Source of the DNA: Tenacibaculum sp.
GTDB lineage: Bacteria > Bacteroidota > Bacteroidia > Flavobacteriales > Flavobacteriaceae
DNA: 33,927 bases
NCBI GenBank assembly: GCA_020629275.1
Contig: JAHDDQ010000019.1
Coordinates: 1 to 33,927, forward strand
Direction of reading: 5' to 3'
Shown here: positions 1-7,832 of the stretch, piece after piece
Layout: each line of letters opens with the position of its first letter
Position numbering within the stretch: position 1 is the first letter of the stretch
Notes under the pieces: generated by a model
Database searches by the model: none
What the model was told of the DNA's origin: nothing
Seen by the model: the letters and a program-made list of their open reading frames with translations, nothing else
Program-made: the position numbers and the translations under genes

Positions 1-993
1 ATCAAATTCTTTCTCAAATGTTAATCCTCGAACAAAATTTAAATTGGCTCCTTTTACGACTTGCATTCTAAGCTTCTTAATCGTAAAAGCTTTGTCAGCA
101 ACCCAAAAATTCCCTTTGAAAGCCAAATCTTGGTCTCTAATTGGGAAGAAATAAATATTATATAATTTCGTGTTATTTTGTACAATACTATCATATAACA
201 CATAATCATAAGTAGCAAAACCATCTGTGGATAAAGGACTTACAAATGATTTTCTTAATAATGTTATATTATTTCTAAAAACATCAATATTCTGAAATGT
301 ATTCGCCATTCTATCAAAAACAAATCCTTGTGCTCCTAGTCCTTCTTCTTTTTCTGCTTTAATATCTTCACGTTTAATATCTCTAATATTATCTCCGTAT
401 ACATTTGCTATTTGTTCATTGATATAAATAGGTATGTAGTAATTAATTCCATCACTATCATACTTTACCTCTTTTATAGCTTCCTTATAATCTTTTTGAA
501 AAATTCTTTTAATGAATGCAGTATCTAGGTTGTTTAATCCTATTTCTATCGTTTTATGCCTCTTGAATTGATAATAATCAACTAATCCAACACCATTCTT
601 CCGTTTTCTTTTCCAGATTTCTTTTAGGATTTTATAGGCTGGGTTTTCTTTCTTTTTTAATCTTTTTTTAGGTTTGGTTACTACAATTACTTCTTCTAGC
701 ACATCCGTTCCTTCTTTCAATACAATATTAAGGTATTTTGTTTTGTAAGAAACCTTAATCGTTTGGGTTTGAAAACCGACAAAAGATACTTCTAGAACAC
801 CTCTCTTTCTAGATGTTCTAAAAGCAAATTTACCATTATCGTCTGTAGTTACACCTTCTGTAGTTCCTTGTATAAAAACATTAACAAAAGGCATAGGATT
901 ATTAAATTCATCAACTATTTTCCCCCTTAGAATTAGTTGAGCATTCGCTAAAAAGCTTAAAAATATTAAGCCAATAAAAAGTTTTACTCTCAT
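1..993 (-). CDS. DUF5686 / carboxypeptidase-regulatory-like outer-membrane-associated protein (C-terminus beyond window)
   Basis: The frame is open from an ATG at 993 to the left edge (331 codons), so only the N-terminal part is present. Residues 1-18 are a signal peptide (MRVKLFIGLIFLSFLANA), followed at about 20-95 by a CarboxypepD_reg-like beta-sandwich (LRGKIVDEFNNPMPFVNV, TTDDNGKF, VSFVGFQTQTI). The remainder (KKENPAYKILKEIWKRK, DYYQFKRHKTIEIGLNNLDT) reads like the DUF5686 family, which usually continues into a C-terminal beta-barrel-like region. In the family this is a large envelope protein of Bacteroidota; its biochemical role is not established. It follows pdhB on the same strand, but a strong hairpin between them argues for separate transcription. 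The family call is by pattern recognition. Confidence 0.8.
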   Translation of the reverse strand, partial: MRVKLFIGLIFLSFLANAQLILRGKIVDEFNNPMPFVNVFIQGTTEGVTTDDNGKFAFRTSRKRGVLEVSFVGFQTQTIKVSYKTKYLNIVLKEGTDVLEEVIVVTKPKKRLKKKENPAYKILKEIWKRKRKNGVGLVDYYQFKRHKTIEIGLNNLDTAFIKRIFQKDYKEAIKEVKYDSDGINYYIPIYINEQIANVYGDNIRDIKREDIKAEKEEGLGAQGFVFDRMANTFQNIDVFRNNITLLRKSFVSPLSTDGFATYDYVLYDSIVQNNTKLYNIYFFPIRDQDLAFKGNFWVADKAFTIKKLRMQVVKGANLNFVRGLTFEKEFD

Positions 994-1008
994 GGTTATA
1001 TTCACACT

Positions 1009-1043
1009 AAAATCCTTTCAACAAAAAATGTTAAAAGGATTTT
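1009..1043 (-). terminator. Intrinsic terminator after pdhB
   Basis: Arms AAAATCCTTT (1009-1018) and AAAGGATTTT (1034-1043) pair perfectly and continue inward with AACA/TGTT after one C-A mismatch, leaving an A5 loop. It lies 28 nt past the pdhB stop. The outer A/T pairs supply the U-rich end on the minus strand. Confidence 0.7.
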
Positions 1044-1070
1044 AATAATTTGATTATTTATTTAATGTAC

Positions 1071-2051
1071 TTACTTAATGTACATTACCTGTTTTACGGC
1101 TTCAACAACATCATTAGCATTTGGTAACCACTTTTCAAGTAATACAGGAGAATAAGGTGCAGGGGTATCTGCAGTTGTAATCCTTTTTATTGGAGCGTCT
1201 AAATAATCAAACGCTTCATCTTGTACTCTAAAAGTTATTTCAGAGGAAACACTACCAAAAGGCCATGCTTCTTCTAATATTACTAATCTATTTGTTTTCT
1301 TTACTGATTTTAAGATTGCGTTATGATCCATTGGCCTAACGGTTCTTAAATCAATAACCTCTGCCGAGATACCTTCTTTTTCTAAAACTTCAGCTGCTTT
1401 GTATGCTTCTTTAATTATCTTACCAAAAGAAACTATAGTAACGTCTGTTCCTTCTCTTTTTATTTCTGCAACTCCAATTGGTATAATGTATTCTCCTTCT
1501 GGAATTTCCATTTTATCGCCATACATTTGTTCTGATTCCATAAAAATTACTGGATCATCATCTCTTATGGCTGCTTTTAACAAGCCTTTTGCATCGTAAG
1601 GATTAGATGGCACTATTACTTTCAATCCTGGACAATTAGCATACCAACTTTCAAAAGCTTGTGAATGTGTTGCTGCTAACTGACCTGCAGACGCTGTAGG
1701 TCCTCTAAATACTATTGGGCAATTAAACTGACCACCGCTCATCTGACGGATTTTTGCAGCATTATTGATTATTTGATCAATCCCTACTAAAGAGAAATTG
1801 AAAGTCATATATTCTACTATAGGTCGATTCCCATTCATTGCTGAACCAACTGCTATACCACCGAAACCTAGCTCAGCTATTGGAGTATCTATTACTCTTT
1901 TCTCTCCAAACTCATCTAACATTCCTTTACTAGCTTTATACGCTCCGTTGTACTCTGCAACTTCTTCACCCATTAAGTAGATGCTTTCATCACGACGCAT
2001 TTCTTCACTCATTGCTTCGCAAATTGCCTCTCTGAATTGAACTGTTTTCAT
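1071..2051 (-). CDS. pdhB: Pyruvate dehydrogenase complex E1 component, beta subunit
   Basis: The 326-residue product matches the usual length of E1 beta. The N-terminal half is the transketolase pyrimidine-binding domain, with the VIDTPIAELGFGG segment whose Glu activates thiamine diphosphate, and MSGGQFNCPIVFRGP and LAATHSQAFE further on. The C-terminal half is the transketolase-C domain (DVTIVSFGKIIKEA, VIDLRTVRPMDHNAI, LVILEEAWPFGS). It decarboxylates pyruvate together with E1 alpha and feeds acetyl groups to E2. No E1 alpha or E2 gene is in the window, so the complex is encoded at dispersed loci. Branched-chain 2-oxoacid dehydrogenase E1 beta is the main alternative. The next gene upstream on this strand is an unrelated methyltransferase 62 nt away. 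Confidence 0.92.
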   Translation of the reverse strand: MKTVQFREAICEAMSEEMRRDESIYLMGEEVAEYNGAYKASKGMLDEFGEKRVIDTPIAELGFGGIAVGSAMNGNRPIVEYMTFNFSLVGIDQIINNAAKIRQMSGGQFNCPIVFRGPTASAGQLAATHSQAFESWYANCPGLKVIVPSNPYDAKGLLKAAIRDDDPVIFMESEQMYGDKMEIPEGEYIIPIGVAEIKREGTDVTIVSFGKIIKEAYKAAEVLEKEGISAEVIDLRTVRPMDHNAILKSVKKTNRLVILEEAWPFGSVSSEITFRVQDEAFDYLDAPIKRITTADTPAPYSPVLLEKWLPNANDVVEAVKQVMYIK

Positions 2052-2113
2052 ATATTTTTAGTAGTTGTTTATTTAAGTCTGCTAAATTAATAAATTTAAG
2101 TCTAAAAACAGAC

Positions 2114-2914
2114 CTAGTTTTTCGTCAAAATCCAGACATCTTGTGTAGGTCTATTATTTTTGATTCCTCTTTCAAGATGATCTAACACTCTAAAACCCGA
2201 AGACTTGCATAATTCCTCAAATAATTTGGGAGGTTGATATGCTGCAAACAATCTATTTCCTTCTATCTTATAGTCGTGTTCGATCAAGATTCCTTTCTTA
2301 AATTTTTTCTTATCTGACTTATTTAGTTTTGTTGCATAAGCTTTTCCATGTGTTGTGATGAATACAATTGCATTAACTTTTGACACGCGGTATAATTCAT
2401 CTAGCCATTGTTTATGTTTCTCCATAGACAAATGTGTAAAAATTGAGATACTATAAATTACATCAAAAAAATTATTATCGAACTCTAAGGGAGGTGTGAG
2501 TTCATTTTCTTTTACCATGCAGTTTTTTAAATTCGCTTTACACCAGGCTACATAATTTGTGTTGTAATCCGATCCATAAACAGTTGAGTCAGTAGTTAAA
2601 TCTGGAATATGACGTAACACTCTACCAGCACCACAACCCCAATCTAATATCTTTACTTTATCCAATTGTTTGTATTCAGAGAGCGTATTAACTACCCATT
2701 GAGCTGTATCTTTTCCTCCATTATAAAATTTTTCATAATTCAAGTCAAACGTTTCGTACATGTAGAAATCTGGTGGTAGATTTACATCTGGATATGTTTT
2801 TAAAAACGTTTTATTCTCTTTTTCTCTCCTTATTTTAGTTAGTCTATAATTTAATTTTTCAACGACAGTAATCAATCCTAAATTATAAATTATTTTCTTT
2901 AATTGTTTTTTCAT
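2114..2914 (-). CDS. Class I SAM-dependent methyltransferase
   Basis: This 266-residue cytosolic protein has a Rossmann-type methyltransferase core. Motif I is VKILDWGCGAGRVL at about 87-100, and the acidic residue after beta 2 is in VYGSDYN (about 112-118). The post-motif region is FDVIYSISIFTHLS, followed by HKQWLDELYRVSK, as in the Methyltransf_11/25 group. The first 45 residues are basic and helical (KKQLKKIIYNLGL, LNYRLTKIRREKENK), and may bind a membrane or partner. The substrate cannot be told from sequence; lipids, small molecules or glycans are all possible. It is divergent from etfB and has its own -7 element 20 nt before the start. Confidence 0.85.
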   Translation of the reverse strand: MKKQLKKIIYNLGLITVVEKLNYRLTKIRREKENKTFLKTYPDVNLPPDFYMYETFDLNYEKFYNGGKDTAQWVVNTLSEYKQLDKVKILDWGCGAGRVLRHIPDLTTDSTVYGSDYNTNYVAWCKANLKNCMVKENELTPPLEFDNNFFDVIYSISIFTHLSMEKHKQWLDELYRVSKVNAIVFITTHGKAYATKLNKSDKKKFKKGILIEHDYKIEGNRLFAAYQPPKLFEELCKSSGFRVLDHLERGIKNNRPTQDVWILTKN

Positions 2915-2934
2915 CTAGCACATGTAATTGAACA

Positions 2935-2942
2935 CAAAGGTA
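2935..2942 (-). promoter_or_regulatory. -7 element for the methyltransferase gene
   Basis: On the minus strand this reads TACCTTTG, an exact match to the Bacteroidota sigma-A -7 consensus TAnnTTTG, ending 20 nt before the ATG at 2914. No clear TTG -33 box sits at the usual distance. Confidence 0.5.
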
Positions 2943-2991
2943 TCTTCTTATTTAAAATTTAACACTATTATTTACAATCATAAGTCAATAA

Positions 2992-3015
2992 ATTTATTAT
3001 GCATGCATAATAAAT
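2992..3015. promoter_or_regulatory. Perfect 24-bp palindrome, candidate operator upstream of etfBA
   Basis: The half-site ATTTATTATGCA (2992-3003) is followed directly by its exact reverse complement (3004-3015), with no spacer. It lies 57 nt before the etfB start and just upstream of a possible -7 element, where a repressor would block the -33 region. It has no U-run and no loop, so it does not look like a terminator. A TetR- or GntR-type regulator is possible but unidentified. Confidence 0.5.
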
Positions 3016-3028
3016 CAAAAAAAAGCCG

Positions 3029-3036
3029 TAAATTCG
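3029..3036 (+). promoter_or_regulatory. Possible -7 element for etfBA
   Basis: TAAATTCG differs from TAnnTTTG at one position and ends 35 nt before the etfB ATG. The palindrome at 2992-3015 covers the place of its -33 box. Confidence 0.35.
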
Positions 3037-3071
3037 TAGCTCAAAATTAAGGTTCTTTAAAACAATAAGAT

Positions 3072-3812
3072 ATGAAAATATTAGTTTGTATCAGCCATGT
3101 GCCTGATACCACTTCAAAAATTAATTTTACTGACAACGATACTAAATTTGATACTAACGGAGTTCAATTCGTTATCAATCCATATGATGAGTTTAGTTTA
3201 ACTCGTGCTATGTGGTTTAAAGAAAAGCAAGGAGCATCTGTAACAGTTGTTAATGTAGGAGGAGCAGAAACTGAACCAACACTTCGTAAAGCTTTAGCCA
3301 TTGGTGCTGATGATGCTATAAGAATAAATACTGAACCTACTGACGGTTTCCTAGTAGCTAAAGAGTTAGCTGAAATTGTAAAAAATGGAGGATATGATCT
3401 TGTTTTAGCTGGTAAAGAGTCTGCTGATTATAACGGACAAATGGTACCTGGTATGTTAGCTAGTATTGTTAATTTTAACTTTGTGAATGGATGTGTCGGT
3501 TTAGAAGTAGATGGTAATAACGCTATTTTAGAAAGAGAGATCGATGGTGGTGAAGAAAAAGTTTCTTCAACTTTACCTATGGTAGTTGCAGGACAAAAAG
3601 GAATCGTAGAAGAGAAAGATCTTCGTATTCCTAACATGCGTGGAATTATGATGGCTCGTAAAAAACCATTAAATGTAGTTGAAGCTTCTGGTGCAGGTGC
3701 TACAACAAACACAAAAACATTTGAAAAGCCAGCACCTAAAGGAGCTGTAAAATTAGTTGATAATGTTGATGATTTGATCAACTTATTACATAACGAAGCA
3801 AAAGCAATTTAA
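3072..3812 (+). CDS. etfB: Electron transfer flavoprotein beta subunit
   Basis: The 246-residue product has the ETF beta (FixA) start MKILVCISHVPDT and the segments FVINPYDEFSLTRAMWFKE, AIGADDAIRI, VLAGKESADYNGQMVPGMLA and VVAGQKGI, followed by the recognition-loop region NMRGIMMARKKPLNV. It forms the EtfAB heterodimer, binding AMP in the beta subunit, and passes electrons from acyl-CoA dehydrogenases to the quinone pool through ETF:quinone oxidoreductase. It is the first gene of a two-gene operon with etfA, 59 nt downstream. The perfect palindrome upstream suggests control of fatty-acid or amino-acid oxidation. Length and motifs are standard. Confidence 0.94.
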   Translation: MKILVCISHVPDTTSKINFTDNDTKFDTNGVQFVINPYDEFSLTRAMWFKEKQGASVTVVNVGGAETEPTLRKALAIGADDAIRINTEPTDGFLVAKELAEIVKNGGYDLVLAGKESADYNGQMVPGMLASIVNFNFVNGCVGLEVDGNNAILEREIDGGEEKVSSTLPMVVAGQKGIVEEKDLRIPNMRGIMMARKKPLNVVEASGAGATTNTKTFEKPAPKGAVKLVDNVDDLINLLHNEAKAI

Positions 3813-3871
3813 TTAAAAATCTTTTTAACTATTTATCACATTAAATTAGTTAAGCAAAAAAATAAAAATAT

Positions 3872-4825
3872 ATGTCTGTATTAGTTTTTGCCGATTCATC
3901 GGAAGGAAAATTCAAAAAAACAGCTTTTGAGGTTGTTTCATACGGAAAAAAAGTAGCTGAACAATTAGGTATTGATTTAGTTACATTAACCATAAACGGA
4001 GGCGATGCTTCTGAATTATATACGTACGGTGCTGATAAAGTTTTGGAAGCAAAAAATGATTTAACATCTTTTAATGCCAAAGGATATGCTGGTGTAATTA
4101 CCGCTGCGGCTCAAGCTCAAAATGCTACCGTAGTTGTAATTGATTCAAGTATAGATGGTTTAACTGTTGCGCCTTTAGTAGCTGTTGGCTTAGATGCTGG
4201 ATATGCTTCTAATGTAGTTGAGTTACCAAATACTGACGGTTCTTTCACCGTTAAAAGAAAGGCATTTTCTAACAAAGGTTTTAACAATACCGAAATTACA
4301 ACTGACAAGAAAGTAATAGGTGTTGCTAAAAATTCTTATGGTGCTCATGAAAACTCAGTTAGTGGAGCAAGTGAAAGTTTTGATGCTTCTTTACCGGAAT
4401 TAGGCGTTGAGTCTCTTTCTATAGAAAGAGCTTCAGGGAAAGTAACAATTGCCGATGCTGATGTGGTTGTTTCTGCTGGTCGTGGATTAAAAGGACCAGA
4501 AAACTGGGGAATGGTAGAAGAATTGGCAGAGGTTTTAGGTGCAGCAACAGCATGTTCTAAACCTGTATCTGATTTAGGTTGGAGACCTCATGGTGAGCAC
4601 GTTGGACAAACAGGTAAACCAGTAGCTTCAAATTTATATATAGCTATTGGTATCTCAGGTGCAATACAACATTTAGCTGGGGTTAATGCCTCTAAAGTTA
4701 AAGTAGTTATAAATAATGATCCTGAGGCACCTTTTTTCAAAGCAGCTGACTACGGTATTGTAGCTGATGCTTTTGAAGTAGTTCCTCAATTCATAGAAAA
4801 ATTAAAAGCTTTTAAGCAATCTTAA
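3872..4825 (+). CDS. etfA: Electron transfer flavoprotein alpha subunit
   Basis: The 317-residue product has the N-terminal ETF alpha/beta-fold domain (MSVLVFADSSEGKFKK) and the C-terminal FAD domain. The latter shows GRGLKGPENWGMVEELAEVLGA-type sequence, then HVGQTGKPVASNLYIAIGISGAIQHLAG and INNDPEAPFFKAADYG, which contact FAD. In the segment often written SRxxVD the protein has SKPVSDLGW, so the usual Arg is Lys-Pro here; functional impact is unknown. It pairs with EtfB encoded just upstream. A perfect stem-loop terminator follows 23 nt after the stop. Confidence 0.94.
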   Translation: MSVLVFADSSEGKFKKTAFEVVSYGKKVAEQLGIDLVTLTINGGDASELYTYGADKVLEAKNDLTSFNAKGYAGVITAAAQAQNATVVVIDSSIDGLTVAPLVAVGLDAGYASNVVELPNTDGSFTVKRKAFSNKGFNNTEITTDKKVIGVAKNSYGAHENSVSGASESFDASLPELGVESLSIERASGKVTIADADVVVSAGRGLKGPENWGMVEELAEVLGAATACSKPVSDLGWRPHGEHVGQTGKPVASNLYIAIGISGAIQHLAGVNASKVKVVINNDPEAPFFKAADYGIVADAFEVVPQFIEKLKAFKQS

Positions 4826-4848
4826 AAATACTTTTAGATAATTATAGC

Positions 4849-4879
4849 AAACCTCGAATATTCCTTTTATTCGAGGTTT
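4849..4879 (+). terminator. Intrinsic terminator of the etfBA operon
   Basis: AAACCTCGAAT (4849-4859) pairs perfectly with ATTCGAGGTTT (4869-4879) around a 9-nt loop, followed by ATCTTTTTT. It lies 23 nt after the etfA stop. Confidence 0.9.
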
Positions 4880-4937
4880 ATCTTTTTTAATATTAAAGCT
4901 TTTCATCCTCATATTTTTTATTAAATTGTGGCACTTT

Positions 4938-4967
4938 AAAAGCAGTCTAATTAAAGACCGCTTTTTT
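4938..4967 (+). terminator. Second terminator-like hairpin, directly before the bifunctional nuclease start
   Basis: AAAAGC-A-GTCT (4938-4948) pairs with AGAC-C-GC followed by a T6 run (4955-4967), with one A-C mismatch and an AATTAA loop. The run ends 16 nt before the ATG at 4984. It is either a back-up etfA terminator or a leader attenuator for the next gene. Confidence 0.6.
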
Positions 4968-4983
4968 GTATGAAGACAGATCA

Positions 4984-5592
4984 ATGAGCCTAGTAAGAAT
5001 AACAATTAAGGGAATTTCGTATAGTCAAACTCAAAGCGGAGCGTATGCTCTTGTATTAAGTGAAATGGACGGTACACGAACCCTACCAATTATAATTGGA
5101 GCGTTTGAAGCACAATCTATAGCTATAGCTTTAGAAAAAGAAATTCGACCACCAAGACCTTTAACACACGATTTATTCAAATCGTTTGCAAAACGTTTTG
5201 ACATAAATATAAAGCAAATCATTATTCATAAATTAGTTGATGGAGTATTTTTCTCCAGTTTAATTTGTGAAAAAGATGGTGCTGAAGAGGTTATTGATAC
5301 TCGAACTTCTGATGCTATAGCCTTAGCTGTTAGATTTCAAGCACCCATATTCACTTATGAAAATATACTAGACAAAGCTGGTATTTATTTGAAAACAGAC
5401 GAACAATTAGATGTAAGTGGTGAAGAAGAGGAAGATTTAATGGAATTAATTACCGAAGAAGATCCAACCCTCGAAAGTGATTATACCTCACTCAGCCTAA
5501 GCGAATTAGAAAATGAATTAAAAGACGCTGTTATGAACGAAGACTATGAAATGGCTGCTAAAATAAGAGATGAAATCAGTAAACGTTCTTAA
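4984..5592 (+). CDS. Bifunctional nuclease-domain protein with C-terminal UVR motif
   Basis: The 202-residue product has the BFN (DUF151) domain at about 1-135: SLVRITIKGISYSQTQSGAY, LPIIIGAFEAQSIAIALE, RPLTHDLFKSF, IHKLVDGVFFSSLI and TRTSDAIALAVRF. An acidic linker (about 135-165) is followed by a UvrB/UvrC motif (LSELENELKDAV and YEMAAKIRDEISKR). Plant BFN proteins have RNase and DNase activity; the bacterial role is not settled, and UVR motifs mediate protein contacts. The ATG at 4984 is chosen because conserved family sequence begins there; an in-frame TTG at 4966 lies inside the U-run of the preceding hairpin. The nucleoside transporter follows after 18 nt, so co-transcription is likely. 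Confidence 0.88.
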   Translation: MSLVRITIKGISYSQTQSGAYALVLSEMDGTRTLPIIIGAFEAQSIAIALEKEIRPPRPLTHDLFKSFAKRFDINIKQIIIHKLVDGVFFSSLICEKDGAEEVIDTRTSDAIALAVRFQAPIFTYENILDKAGIYLKTDEQLDVSGEEEEDLMELITEEDPTLESDYTSLSLSELENELKDAVMNEDYEMAAKIRDEISKRS

Positions 5593-5610
5593 ACGTCACA
5601 TTACTTACTT

Positions 5611-7377
5611 ATGAAGAAAATATCTAGTATAATTTTACTTTTATCTGTATTCCTTTCTTTTGGTCAAAGCATTAAAAAAAAATGGGATTTTTTATCAGTT
5701 GAAAAAATTGATGGTCAAAAACTAGTAGAAGTTACCAAACAAGATTCTATCTATTTCACAGATAATAGTTTCTCTTACTCTTTACAAAACAAAAACAATC
5801 TCAATGCTGAAGGTAATTATATCTTTCAGAATAATTTATTAATTTTTAAATATGTAACCCCTAAAGATACTGTTAGATATTATAATGTAATAACACTTAC
5901 CGACACCAACTTAACACTTTCTGAAAATGATGTACTTTATAAGTTCTCTTCACCTTCTGAGATTACAAGTGAATCGAAGAAGGATGCTTCTACTTCAAAT
6001 ATTACATTACAAAAAACTAAAAATGATGAAATAATCCCAAGCCAAGGATTTTCATTTACTAGCATGTGGAGAGGTATTTTAGGGATGCTTGCACTACTCA
6101 TCGTTTCTTTTTTATTCAGTAGTAATAGAAAAGCAATCGATTGGAAGACGGTTGGATTAGGGCTTTTTCTTCAACTATTAATAGCAATAGGTGTTTTGAA
6201 AATCTCTTTTATCCAATCTATATTTGATTTTGTTAGCGATATATTCATAAATATACTGCAATTCACAAGAGCTGGTAGTAAGTTTTTATTTGAAGGCTTA
6301 GTTGTTGATATGGACACTTTTGGTTTCATCTTTGCTTTTCAAGTATTACCTACAATAATTTTCTTTTCAGCATTAACTTCTTTACTATTCTACCTAGGAA
6401 TCATACAACGAATAGTAAAAGTATTGGCATGGCTTCTATCCAAGGCTTTAAAAATATCTGGTGCTGAAAGTTTATCTGTAGCTGGAAATATTTTCTTAGG
6501 TCAAACTGAGGCTCCCTTGCTAATTAAAGCTTACTTGGAAAAAATGAATCGATCAGAAATCTTACTTGTTATGATCGGTGGAATGGCTACAGTAGCAGGT
6601 GCTGTGCTAGCGGCATATATAGGTTTCTTAGGAGGAGGTGATCCTATTATGGAAAAAGAGTTTGCTAAACATTTATTAGCTGCGTCTGTAATGGCTGCCC
6701 CAGGTGCAATCATAATTTCAAAAATATTATATCCGCAAACTGAACATGTAAATACAGATGTTAAAGTTTCATCAGAAAAAATAGGTTCAAATATATTAGA
6801 CGCTATAGCAAACGGTACTACAGAAGGATTACAGCTTGCATTAAATGTAGGTGCTATGCTATTGGTTTTTGTGGCTTTTATTGCCATGATTAACGGTGTT
6901 TTGGGAGGTATAGGCTCATTTGATGGTATAACTGCTTGGAATTGGAACTTTACTTCTATAAATGAGCATATTTCCACGAATACGCCATATAAAAAACTTG
7001 AATTAGAATTTATACTTGGTTATGTTTTCGCTCCTTTGATGTGGCTAATTGGAATTGCTAAGGAAGATATGGCTTTAATGGGACAATTGCTTGGCGTTAA
7101 GTTAGCGGCTAGTGAATTTATTGGATATATACAGTTAGCTGAACTTAAAAATGTTGCTAATGCTACGCACTTATCTTACAATAAATCTATAATCATGGCT
7201 ACGTATATGCTTTGTGGCTTTGCTAACTTTGCATCCATAGGAATTCAAATTGGTGGAATTGGTTCTTTAGCTCCTGGACAGAGAAAAACACTATCAGAAT
7301 TTGGAATTAAAGCATTAATTGGTGGTACTATTGCTTCTTTGATGTCGGCTACTATTGCTGGAATGATTATAGGATAA
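5611..7377 (+). CDS. Concentrative nucleoside transporter (NupC/CNT family) with extra N-terminal exported domain
   Basis: The C-terminal part (about 150-588) is a CNT-family Na+ or H+ nucleoside symporter. The diagnostic stretches are the GQTEAPLLIKAYLEKMNRSE substrate-site region near residue 297, MIGGMATVAGAVLAAYIGF, LLAASVMAAPGAIIISKILYPQTE-like sequence, and NVGAMLLVFVAFIAMINGVLGG. Unlike the roughly 400-residue NupC, it starts with a signal peptide (1-19, SIILLLSVFLSFGQS) and a beta-rich domain of about 100 residues (KKKWDFLSVEKIDGQKL, DNSFSYSL, GNYIFQNNLLIF, ITLTDTNLTL) that resembles a small lipocalin-like domain. That domain would face the periplasm. Nucleoside uptake fits the thymidylate gene 2 kb away only loosely. 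The specific substrate is not readable. Confidence 0.88.
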   Translation: MKKISSIILLLSVFLSFGQSIKKKWDFLSVEKIDGQKLVEVTKQDSIYFTDNSFSYSLQNKNNLNAEGNYIFQNNLLIFKYVTPKDTVRYYNVITLTDTNLTLSENDVLYKFSSPSEITSESKKDASTSNITLQKTKNDEIIPSQGFSFTSMWRGILGMLALLIVSFLFSSNRKAIDWKTVGLGLFLQLLIAIGVLKISFIQSIFDFVSDIFINILQFTRAGSKFLFEGLVVDMDTFGFIFAFQVLPTIIFFSALTSLLFYLGIIQRIVKVLAWLLSKALKISGAESLSVAGNIFLGQTEAPLLIKAYLEKMNRSEILLVMIGGMATVAGAVLAAYIGFLGGGDPIMEKEFAKHLLAASVMAAPGAIIISKILYPQTEHVNTDVKVSSEKIGSNILDAIANGTTEGLQLALNVGAMLLVFVAFIAMINGVLGGIGSFDGITAWNWNFTSINEHISTNTPYKKLELEFILGYVFAPLMWLIGIAKEDMALMGQLLGVKLAASEFIGYIQLAELKNVANATHLSYNKSIIMATYMLCGFANFASIGIQIGGIGSLAPGQRKTLSEFGIKALIGGTIASLMSATIAGMIIG

Positions 7378-7398
7378 AAACTAAGAATAAAACTAACT

Positions 7399-7758
7399 TT
7401 GGAATTAATAATCATAATTTTTATTGGGTTTACCATCATTATGGTTTATGACATTGTAGGGTCTATACTATCACGAATATTAAACTTTGAATATGTATGG
7501 CTTACTTTTGGTTCTTTTTTTATTTATGGGTTGACTGCATTATATTTAGAAAAACATACAAACCTTTTAAACACAATGATCAGTAGCTTTTTACTAGGTG
7601 TATTCGACTCTACTGTAGGCCTGTTAATTGCTAAAAAGCTTAATGCAAAAATCTCAGATGAAGATAAAAAGATCATTAAAATCACTCCGAAGTTGGTAAT
7701 TCAAATGGGACTTTTAGCTTCAATTATAGCCATAATAACAATTCTTATATTCTCATAA
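7399..7758 (+). CDS. Small four-helix membrane protein, function unknown
   Basis: This 119-residue protein starts 21 nt after the nucleoside transporter and is probably in the same transcript. Four membrane helices are visible: LIIIIFIGFTIIMVYDIVGSI, YVWLTFGSFFIYGLTALYL, MISSFLLGVFDSTVGLLIA and VIQMGLLASIIAIITILIF. A TTG at 7399 is taken as the start because the only near ATG (7441) would remove most of helix 1; this remains uncertain. A short charged loop (KKLNAKISDEDKKI) separates helices 3 and 4. I do not recognise the family. The position suggests a link to the transporter, but nothing in the sequence shows it. Confidence 0.6.
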   Translation: MELIIIIFIGFTIIMVYDIVGSILSRILNFEYVWLTFGSFFIYGLTALYLEKHTNLLNTMISSFLLGVFDSTVGLLIAKKLNAKISDEDKKIIKITPKLVIQMGLLASIIAIITILIFS

Positions 7759-7832
7759 ATAAGCAATTAATTCTTTAGCATTATAATTTGTGTATTAAAA
7801 TAGCGTTCTAAACTATACTTTAGAAATTGCCT

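Noticed and set aside
4966..4983. TTG start six codons upstream for the bifunctional nuclease
   Set aside because: It falls in the U-run of a terminator-like hairpin, while the conserved family sequence begins at ATG 4984.
6531..6977. 148-codon antisense frame inside the nucleoside transporter
   Set aside because: It lies wholly inside a well-supported membrane-protein gene; the frame arises from its codon pattern.
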